Assembly (NCBI GenBank): GCA_016781775.1
Contig: JADDPR010000228.1
Coordinates: forward strand, 1-24,362
DNA length: 24,362 bases
Direction: 5' to 3'
DNA from: Rubrobacter sp.
GTDB taxonomy: Bacteria > Actinomycetota > Rubrobacteria > Rubrobacterales > Rubrobacteraceae
The notes beneath the pieces were generated by a model, which ran no database searches, was not told the DNA's origin, and was given only the letters and a program-made list of their open reading frames with translations. Positions 1 through 5,603 of the stretch are shown piece after piece. The position numbers and the translations under genes were made by a program. The first letter of the stretch is position 1. Each line of letters begins with the position of its first letter.

Positions 1-31
1 TGGAGTTCAGATTCCGCTCTACCAGCGGGTT

Positions 32-37
32 TACAAT
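32..37 (+). promoter_or_regulatory. Candidate -10 box (TACAAT) for the CRISPR array
   Basis: TACAAT matches TATAAT at five of six positions and ends exactly 6 nt before the first base of the first repeat (44). Transcription would therefore begin at the repeat itself. The same 6-nt spacing recurs in front of several protein starts in this window. No convincing -35 box is visible in the 31 bases available upstream. If correct, positions 1-43 are the leader end of the array. Confidence 0.4.
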
Positions 38-43
38 AGCGCC

Positions 44-647
44 GTTCCGCCCGGCCTTCGGGTCGGGCGAGGATTGGAACGACCCGGACGCGGAGACCCA
101 CGGCGGCTACAAGAGTTGCGCCCGGCCTTCGGGTCGGGCGAGGATTGGAACCCGGACCAACCTCCAGAAGTACGAGGCTTTGCGGAGTTGCGCCCGGCCT
201 TCGGGTCGGGCGAGGATTGGAACCCCTTCTTCGGCCTTCGGGTGTATCCTTGCTTCCGGTTGCGCCCGGCCTTCGGGTCGGGCGAGGATTGGAACCACTA
301 GCGGCGGAGGCTCGTGTCGTGGCCCTCGTGTTGCGCCCGGCCTTCGGGTCGGGCGAGGATTGGAACGACAGGTTCCACCGCTGGGCGGTCCCGGTCGGGG
401 GGGTTGCGCCCGGCCTTCGGGTCGGGCGAGGATTGGAACCTGAGCCCCAGCATCGGGAAGTAGCGGTGGACGGGTTGCGCCCGGCCTTCGGGTCGGGCGA
501 GGATTGGAACTCTTCGGGGTGGGATCGTTTCGCATCTCTGCTCCTTGTTGCGCCCGGCCTTCGGGTCGGGCGAGGATTGGAACACCGCCGACAACAACTT
601 CTTCGATCAGAACGGGCAGTTGCGCCCGGCCTTCGGGTCGGGCGAGG
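44..647 (+). CRISPR. CRISPR array, 9 repeats of 37 nt and 8 spacers
   Basis: Repeats start at 44, 115, 187, 259, 330, 403, 474, 547 and 619. The unit is 37 nt, beginning GTTGCGCCCGG and ending GAGGATTGGAAC. Spacers are 34, 35, 35, 34, 36, 34, 36 and 35 nt, all different. The first repeat has one substitution (GTTC for GTTG). The ninth is exact for 29 nt and then diverges, as expected at the trailer end. The ATTGGAAC ending resembles the ATTGAAAC 3' handle of many type I and III repeats, so the transcribed strand is probably plus, with the leader at or before position 43. Inside the repeat, GCCCGGCC pairs with GGTCGGGC around a TTCG loop, giving an 8-bp stem (one G-U) capped by a C(UUCG)G tetraloop. 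No cas gene is in the window, so the subtype is unknown. Positions 648-916 downstream show no gene. Confidence 0.97.
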
Positions 648-1644
648 GTCGTTATCTGGCTCCTTCACGATGTCGGGCAGGCCAGCTAGACTGTTCGTGG
701 GCGAGAGGGCTAGCGACGAGAACGTTAGGAGAACGGGCATGGTTGGCAAGGACGAAGCTGAGCATGCGCTCTGCTTCTCTACCCTGCTATCGTCGCCGAG
801 CAGAAGGTTCAAGACCTCAACCGCTCCGAAGCGTACGGTACCGCCGCAGTGAGGCGAGGGTGCTTGCGGAAGAGCCACTAGGATAGCGTGGCAAGCTGCC
901 AGGGGAGGGGGCGTGGGTGTTCCGAAGAAAAGGCATCTCCACATCCAGGGGAAGCACGTGGGAGTGGCGACACTCCCTGTGGATCTTGTGGACGTTCGCC
1001 CTGGGCATCTTCAGCTGGGTGGCCTTCTTCTACGTCGCGTTCAGGACGAGGCGGGTCAGGTGGTTTTTGTGGGGCTTAGCGTACTTCGCCGTCTTCTTGG
1101 CTTTTGCGCTGAGCAGCACCGAGGGTCAGGTGGCTCCGTACGCCACGGGGTTATGGTGGTCGCGGGGATAGCCTCCCTGATCCACGCCTTCGCGATCCGG
1201 GAGGACTACCTTGTGCGCTTGGAGAGGCAGATCGACGAAACTTCCGAAGTCGACCGAGAAACCTCACTCTATCCCGGAGCGGAGGGCGGGTGGCGACCTG
1301 CGTCACCGGGCCTGATCCGAGGATCGAAGCGGGAGACGCCGAACGGCTCCCCGAGCCCCAAAACCACAGAACTCAACTTCGAGGGACCCGTCACCAAGGC
1401 GGTACCCGAGACGCAGCCTGAATCGTCGGCACGAAAGCCACCCGAGCGTACGCCCGAAGCTCCGTCCGTAGCGCCCGCCGAATCATCAAGCGAGGTCTCG
1501 CCCGAGGCGCCGGACGAGGCACCACCAGAAGCACCGAGAGCGCAAAGACCCCGCGTACGCAACACGGTCGACGCAGGGCAAACGGCGAGGCCCGAGCCAC
1601 CCCCAACGCCGGAACGTATAGCCGACACGTACCCGCTCCCCCTC

Positions 1645-1682
1645 GCCTACAGCTGGTCGTTGTGCCTACAGCTGGTCGCTGT
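1645..1682 (+). repeat. 19-bp tandem duplication inside the pseudogene
   Basis: Units 1645-1663 and 1664-1682 both begin GCCTACAGCTGGTCG and differ at one base. Because 19 is not a multiple of three, the duplication shifts the reading frame. Both frames read AYSWSL across it, so deleting one unit joins the proline-rich linker to the HEPN-like module. Confidence 0.9.
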
Positions 1683-2029
1683 TGCAGGGCCTCTGGGATC
1701 CGAGGGACCGCTACAGGGAACAGCTGCGGCACGCCGAGAACATGCTCGCGTTCCTCGGCTCCGTCTCGCTGGCGATGCTCGAAGGAGAGGACTACGAGAG
1801 GGCGCAGATCGGCGTCAAGTTGCCGTGGCAGGGCGGCATCTCTATGGGCGGCTGGAAGCTTCTCGCGCAGAGGAGCGCGAAGGTGTTCTAGACCTATCGT
1901 GAGCAGCCGTTGGCCGCGGCCATCCACAGGCTCAAGATTGTGACGGAGACCAAGGGCTTCGGGGCAGACGTGGCCGCCCTCATAAGGGCGCGCAACGACT
2001 TCCACCACGAGCGCGGCCCCCTGATAGAG

Positions 2030-2045
2030 GAGGCGTCGACGCCTC
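2030..2045. repeat. 16-bp perfect palindrome made by an 8-nt insertion
   Basis: GAGGCGTC (2030-2037) is followed at once by its reverse complement GACGCCTC (2038-2045). Removing the second half restores the open frame EEASDEAQ across the junction. The second half therefore looks like an inverted 8-nt duplication, a typical product of template switching at a replication fork. Confidence 0.75.
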
Positions 2046-2536
2046 TGACGAGGCGCAGGAGAGGCTACAGCGGTGCATGGACGCCCTGTCGTTCTTCACG
2101 CGGTACCCCATCCGCCTGGTCCAGGACTTCGACGTCGACCGCCGCAACGACGACTTCGTGCTCAAGTGCCTGCGCCTGGAGGGGGACGGCCCGGGGTTCA
2201 TGCAGGAGAAGGTGAGCCGCCCCCAAGCCCTGCCCCGCGGAGACCTGGTGCTGGACCTGGGCGACGGGCGGTGGGCGCAACTTTACCCCTTCGTCGTTGC
2301 GTCGAACTGCCCCCACTGCCGGTACCGGGAGACCTGCTTCATCGACCGTTGGGACGACAGGAAGGGCACGGTCTTGATGAAGAGCTTCGAACGCGGTCAC
2401 GCCGAGGAGAAAAGGCAGATTTCCGGCGTCTTGGCCGACCTCGCGGAGGGAGAGTCCCAAGCCTGATGCCCAAGCCTGACGTGCCGTAGAAAACCAACAA
2501 TCGACGATACAGGAATACGCGTTGGCGTACTACTGG

Positions 2537-2607
2537 TGTAAAAGGGGTCGAACGGGACCTGAACCCGTACTCTCACCGCGACGTTTATGCTGCAAAACGC
2601 CTCTTTT
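2537..2607 (-). other. tRNA-like structured element (possible tRNA remnant)
   Basis: Just downstream of tRNA-Val on the same strand are two strong hairpins: a 7-bp stem with an 8-nt TGCAGCAT loop, and ACGGG-TTCAGGT-CCCGT with a 7-nt loop. They are enclosed by AAAAGAGG and CCCCTTTT, which pair at seven of eight positions like an acceptor stem. No D-arm is present. Read as a T-loop, TTCAGGT lacks the conserved A58; as an anticodon loop it equals that of E. coli tRNA-Leu(CAG), but no T-arm follows. The first loop contains GCA, the Cys anticodon. No functional tRNA can be assigned. It may be a degenerate tRNA from a former cluster, or a structured trailer of the tRNA-Val transcript. Confidence 0.3.
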
Positions 2608-2613
2608 ATAAAG

Positions 2614-2685
2614 TGGGCGATGCTGGTTTCGAACCAGCGACCTCTGCCGTGTGAAGGCAGCGCTCTCCCGCTGAGCTAATCGCCC
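2614..2685 (-). tRNA. tRNA-Val (anticodon CAC)
   Basis: The 72-nt cloverleaf is complete: acceptor GGGCGAT/ATCGCCC with discriminator A, D-arm GCTC-AGCGGGA-GAGC, anticodon arm CTGCC-TTCACAC-GGCAG with anticodon CAC for GUG codons, and T-arm GCTGG-TTCGAAA-CCAGC. The 3' CCA is not encoded. A promoter lies directly upstream (2696-2704). The decayed CRISPR/HEPN region is on the 3' side of this gene, the usual side for island integration, but no attachment repeat is visible. Confidence 0.97.
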
Positions 2686-2695
2686 CTGCCAACCA

Positions 2696-2725
2696 AATAT
2701 ACCATCGGTAGATACGCTTTTTAAA
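2696..2725 (-). promoter_or_regulatory. Extended -10 promoter of tRNA-Val
   Basis: On the minus strand TGGTATATT (2704-2696) is an extended -10 element (TGn plus TATATT). A weak -35-like TTTAAA lies 18 nt upstream (2725-2720). The predicted start near 2689 is 4 nt before the mature tRNA 5' end. The same TGGTATATTTG string precedes the carotenoid elongase gene at 13110-13100. Confidence 0.6.
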
Positions 2726-2814
2726 GTCTCTGCACGATCGGGCCCTACCGCAAGGTGCGGCTCGCCGTTCATCCGTTGCGGCTTCTTCGTGGCGGCCGTG
2801 GGGCGGGAGGGGGT

Positions 2815-2823
2815 TGATATAAT
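2815..2823 (+). promoter_or_regulatory. Extended -10 promoter of the roadblock-like gene
   Basis: TGATATAAT is a TGn extended -10 element with a perfect TATAAT (2818-2823). Transcription would begin near 2830. This rules out in-frame starts upstream of that point and supports the start at 2885 (or 2861) for the downstream gene. Confidence 0.6.
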
Positions 2824-2884
2824 GCCCGCCCTGAAAGCCAGAGGCAGCGGAAGGATGGGAATGGCCGAGAGAGGTGCTACCGGC

Positions 2885-3283
2885 ATGGGGGAATTGGAAG
2901 GGTTGCTGGAGGGGCTGCGGTCGCTCTCGGGCGAGATCAGGACGGCGGCCGTGCTCTCCGGCAACGGGGACGTGAGGGCCTCGACGGTGCCGCCGGGGGT
3001 GGACCGGGAGCGCTACGGTGCGATGCTCGCGGCGCTCGCCGGTCTCGCCCGTCGCACGGTGCGCGAGGCTGGCGGGGACGGGTTCGCGCAGGCCAGGATC
3101 GGGGCCGAAGAGGAGGGCTACGTCCTGCTCGTCGGCTTGTCGGGGGGAGGGACCCTCGCCGCGACGACGGACCCCGACGCCCGCGTCGGTCTCGTCCTCT
3201 ATGACATGCGCAACGCTCGCAGTGAGTTGGAACGGGTTATGGGTTCCGGCGAAGGAACCGCCGGGGAAGGGGGATCGGAATGA
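2885..3283 (+). CDS. Roadblock/LC7-like domain protein
   Basis: This 132-residue protein has the helix-sheet-helix layout of the roadblock/LC7 (MglB-like) fold: an N-terminal helix (GELEGLLEGLRSL), strands around TAAVLSGNGDV, a central helix (YGAMLAALAGLARRTVREA), then strands ending in LAATTDPDARVGLVLYDM and a C-terminal helix. Such proteins usually dimerise and partner small Ras-like GTPases, but no GTPase gene is in the window. ATG 2885 follows GAGGTG (2871-2876). ATG 2861 with a weaker AAGGA is an alternative, and both are downstream of the promoter at 2815-2823. The stop overlaps the next start by four bases (ATGA), so the two genes are translationally coupled. The family call rests on fold-level resemblance, not a signature motif. 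Confidence 0.65.
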   Translation: MGELEGLLEGLRSLSGEIRTAAVLSGNGDVRASTVPPGVDRERYGAMLAALAGLARRTVREAGGDGFAQARIGAEEEGYVLLVGLSGGGTLAATTDPDARVGLVLYDMRNARSELERVMGSGEGTAGEGGSE

Positions 3284-3486
3284 GGAAGCTTCTCGGCGGC
3301 CTGGTACTCGTAGGAGCAGCGGCCGGAGCCGGGTTCGTGGTGCGGAACTACCTTCAGGACCGCGCAAGCGCCGTTCAGGGTGAGGTACGCATCACGCTCG
3401 ACGGCGGCGCGGAGATCGAGCCCGACCCCGCGGTGGCCCGGGAGTTCGTGGACATCGCCCGGAGGGTACTCGAGATCTCCGGCTAG
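3280..3486 (+). CDS. Small single-pass membrane protein
   Basis: This 68-residue protein has an N-terminal Arg-Lys followed by a Gly/Ala/Val-rich membrane helix (residues 4-21, LLGGLVLVGAAAGAGFVV), then a short soluble tail with an acidic patch (DGGAEIEPDP) and a C-terminal amphipathic helix (VAREFVDIARRVLEI). It starts inside the stop of the roadblock-like gene, so the two are probably made together; it could tether that protein to the membrane, which is inference. No known family is recognised. A short inverted repeat (TAGGC/GCCTA) follows the stop, before the convergent ispH gene. Confidence 0.7.
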   Translation: MRKLLGGLVLVGAAAGAGFVVRNYLQDRASAVQGEVRITLDGGAEIEPDPAVAREFVDIARRVLEISG

Positions 3487-3508
3487 GCCTTTGCACGCCT
3501 AACCGAGA

Positions 3509-4735
3509 CTAGGCCTGCGCGAGCTCCGTGGAGAGGTTCCGGGCCTCCAGGATGCGCCCGAGGGCGAGGCCTATCTGGGAGTTCGGGGTGGAGGCGCCGG
3601 CGGTGAGGCCGATGCGCACCGGTCCCTCGGGCAGCCAGTCCTTCTCCTCGACCTCTTCGCGCGGGTCGAGGGGGGTGCCGGGGGGCTTGTGGCGGATGGT
3701 GTCGCCGTTTATGCAGTCGCCGCTCGCTACGTGGTAGCTGCGCGGAACCTTCTCGGCCGCGATGATGGCGAGGTTGTTCGTGTTCGAGGAGTTGTAGCCG
3801 CCAACGGTGACGATGACGTCCAGAGGGTGCTCGAGGAGCGCGAGGAGCGCGTCCTGGCGGTCCTGGGTCGCCGAGCAGATGGTGTCGAAGAGCTCGAAGT
3901 GCTCGGCGAGGTTCTCCTCGCCGTAGCGCTCGATCATGGCCTTGCGGAGCTCTTCGCCGACGGCCATCGTCTCGGTCATCAGCATCGTGGTCTGGTTGGC
4001 AACGCCGACCCTCTGGAGGTCCTCATCGGGGTCGAAGCCGGGGCTCATGCCGTGGGAGAGCTTCTCCGTGAGCTCCGCCGCGTCTATCCGGCCGAGGATG
4101 AAGTCCGTGACGTAGCCTGTCTCCTTGAGATTCCGGACGATAAGGTACTTCGCGTTGCCGCCGTCCTTCTCCGTCTGGGAGGCGGTTGCCTTCGTCTCCT
4201 CGTGGTAGTACTTGCCGTGGATGATGCTCGTGAAGCCCTTCTTGGCGTAGCGCGTGACGCGCTTCCACACGGAGAGGACCGAGCCGCAGGTGGTGTCGAC
4301 GACGATGCACCCGCGCTCGCGGAGCTTCTGCACCCAGCCCACGGGGGCGCCGAAGGCGGGGAGGAGGACGACGTCCTCGGGGGTGAGGGTGTCGAAGAGC
4401 TCGTCCGGGCGGCCGTTGAAGCCCTCAGAGAGGAACTCGATGCCCATCTCGCGCAGGCGGTTGTTCATGGAGGGGTTGTGGATCATGTCCCCGGTGATAA
4501 AGATCTTGCGGTCGGGGAACTTCTCCCTGGTCTGGAAGGCGTAGTCCACCGCCCGGTCCACCCCGTAGCAGAAGCCGAACTCGTCGGCCAGGCGGACCGT
4601 TAGACCCTCGGCCTCCAGGACGTTGCCGTTCTCGCGGACCTTGTCCACGATCTCCGAGCGGTAGTCGCGGTTGAGAAGGTGCTGTATGTTCTCCCGCATC
4701 TTGAAGCCCTTGCGGTAATACGTCTCTCGCTGCAC
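3509..4735 (-). CDS. ispH: 4-hydroxy-3-methylbut-2-enyl diphosphate reductase
   Basis: IspH (LytB) is the last enzyme of the MEP isoprenoid pathway, reducing HMBPP to IPP and DMAPP with a [4Fe-4S] cluster. The three cluster cysteines are visible at about C56 (FGFCYGV), C150 (DTTCGSV) and C287 (FDTICSATQ). Also present are IHGKYYHEET, the substrate loop GGYNSSNTNN and the C-terminal LTAGASTP. At 408 residues it is the long cyanobacterial/plant-type form, including the N-terminal TYYRKGF segment. That segment dictates the start: GTG at 4735, preceded by GAGGGG and 5-6 nt. An upstream in-frame ATG at 4834 would add unsupported sequence. Its products feed carotenoid synthesis, so it is metabolically linked to the carotenoid genes at 9.7-13.9 kb, though not in their operon. 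Confidence 0.97.
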   Translation of the reverse strand: MQRETYYRKGFKMRENIQHLLNRDYRSEIVDKVRENGNVLEAEGLTVRLADEFGFCYGVDRAVDYAFQTREKFPDRKIFITGDMIHNPSMNNRLREMGIEFLSEGFNGRPDELFDTLTPEDVVLLPAFGAPVGWVQKLRERGCIVVDTTCGSVLSVWKRVTRYAKKGFTSIIHGKYYHEETKATASQTEKDGGNAKYLIVRNLKETGYVTDFILGRIDAAELTEKLSHGMSPGFDPDEDLQRVGVANQTTMLMTETMAVGEELRKAMIERYGEENLAEHFELFDTICSATQDRQDALLALLEHPLDVIVTVGGYNSSNTNNLAIIAAEKVPRSYHVASGDCINGDTIRHKPPGTPLDPREEVEEKDWLPEGPVRIGLTAGASTPNSQIGLALGRILEARNLSTELAQA

Positions 4736-4847
4736 GGCCACCCCTCGATGTTCAAGAATCAAACTACGGCGTTCGAACCTAATGTTATCCCATCTCCCGG
4801 GGTGCGTCGGTGCCGTAAGTGTGTGGTTTCTCATACGCCAAATGGTG

Positions 4848-4853
4848 TAAAAT
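4848..4853 (+). promoter_or_regulatory. -10 box (TAAAAT) of the receiver-domain gene
   Basis: TAAAAT ends 8 nt before the ATG at 4862, which places the transcription start within a base or two of the initiation codon. No Shine-Dalgarno fits in that gap. The mRNA is therefore predicted to be leaderless or nearly so. Confidence 0.55.
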
Positions 4854-4861
4854 CCCCGCCT

Positions 4862-5245
4862 ATGGCTTCTACGGTGATCCTTGCCGACGACGATCCCGCC
4901 CTCCTAAGCTCGGCCGCGGAGGCCCTGCGTGGCGCCGGCTTCAAGGTCCTGGAGGCCGCGAGCGGCCCCGCCGCCTTGCAGGCCGCCCTGGGTCGCAAGG
5001 TGGACCTCATAGTGATGAACGTCTCGATGCCCGAGGTCGGCGGCGTCGAGGTCTGCCACTGCCTCAAGGCGATGCCCAAGACCCAGAAGATCCCGGTCGT
5101 CCTCACGGTCTACAAGAAGGACCCGGCTGCGAAGACCCTGGGCGAACGCACCCACGGCTCCGTGCGCGTCCTGCGCAAGCCGTTCGCCTCCGAAGAGCTG
5201 GTCACGCTCGCCCGCCAACTCGTCAAGCAGAAGTCTCTTATCTAG
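4862..5245 (+). CDS. CheY-like pseudo-receiver protein
   Basis: This 127-residue stand-alone receiver domain has the acidic pocket (DDD at residues 9-11), the conserved Thr (T82, VVLTVY) and the Lys of LRKPF (K106). The phospho-acceptor position in the DLIVMNVSMP motif is Asn (N53, codon AAC) instead of Asp. It therefore probably cannot be phosphorylated in the usual way and would act as a pseudo-receiver, perhaps locked in one state or controlled by a ligand or partner. There is no output domain, so it would work by protein contact. No histidine kinase is nearby. The start follows a -10 box by 8 nt, suggesting a leaderless mRNA. The Asn is seen directly; the functional effect is inferred. 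Confidence 0.9.
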   Translation: MASTVILADDDPALLSSAAEALRGAGFKVLEAASGPAALQAALGRKVDLIVMNVSMPEVGGVEVCHCLKAMPKTQKIPVVLTVYKKDPAAKTLGERTHGSVRVLRKPFASEELVTLARQLVKQKSLI

Positions 5246-5274
5246 CGGCCTTCCCGGCCCCATCGGTTCTCCGG

Positions 5275-5553
5275 ATGTTCCTCCGCTTCGACCGGGAGAA
5301 CCCGAACCGGGCGATGACCATGGGAGGGCGACTCCTGGCCGGAATCTGCGTCTTGCTCCTTCTGGTCTCGGTCGCGCTCGTCGCCTTCGCGATCTTCTCC
5401 CTCGGCGGTTTCATGCCCCTCATCCTGGCCCTCGTTCGCGTGGGAGCGGTCTGGGCCGCCCTCTTGGGGACCGTTGGGGTACGCGATCTTCGCCGCCGGG
5501 GCGGCGAGCTCGAGGCGCATGGATTGGAAGTCCTAGGGGTGCCGGGAGCATGA
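5275..5553 (+). CDS. Small two-helix membrane protein
   Basis: This 92-residue protein has a charged N-terminus (FLRFDRENPNRA), two hydrophobic segments (about residues 18-41 and 47-67) and a charged C-terminus (RDLRRRGGELEAHG). It starts 29 nt after the receiver-domain gene on the same strand and may share its transcript. No strong Shine-Dalgarno is seen (CCGG before the ATG). The hydrophobic pattern and codon use support a real gene, but the family is not recognised. Confidence 0.6.
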   Translation: MFLRFDRENPNRAMTMGGRLLAGICVLLLLVSVALVAFAIFSLGGFMPLILALVRVGAVWAALLGTVGVRDLRRRGGELEAHGLEVLGVPGA

Positions 5554-5603
5554 TGCTAAGATCTCTCGCGTGAAACAGCGAAGCTCTAGAAACGCCTGAC
5601 GGG

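Larger units (their letters stand above)
917..2466 (+). pseudogene. Decayed membrane-anchored HEPN-like protein gene
   Basis: GTG at 917 follows a good Shine-Dalgarno (GGAGGGGG, 904-911). The frame encodes two hydrophobic helices (about residues 22-40 and 48-65), stops at 1171, and continues in the next frame as HAFAIREDYLVRLE and a proline/glutamate-rich linker (about 1270-1640). A further frame (about 1664-2037) carries a helical module with RNDFHH, matching the HEPN RNase motif RNxxxH. The last frame (2041-2466) has a CPHCRYRETC cysteine cluster and ends at TGA. The lesions are one base lost near the GGGG at 1139-1142, a 19-bp tandem duplication (1645-1682), an in-frame TAG (1889-1891, probably from GAG) and an 8-nt insertion (2038-2045). 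Undoing them gives 1524 nt, exactly 508 codons, so this was one gene. HEPN modules are common in abortive-infection and toxin proteins. The exact family is not recognised. Confidence 0.75.

Noticed and set aside
1..43. A possible further CRISPR repeat end (TGGAGTTC) at the window start
   Set aside because: It matches only four bases of the repeat end and would give a 37-39 nt spacer, longer than all others. Sequence upstream of the window is needed.
74..852. Several overlapping open frames up to 235 codons across 74-852 on both strands
   Set aside because: They translate the CRISPR repeat again and again (LRPAFGSGEDWN and similar) and have no start signals. They are array artefacts.
2456..2481. 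13-bp tandem repeat CCCAAGCCTGAYG at the end of the dead gene
   Set aside because: Two units only, spanning a stop codon in an already decayed gene. Most likely simple slippage.
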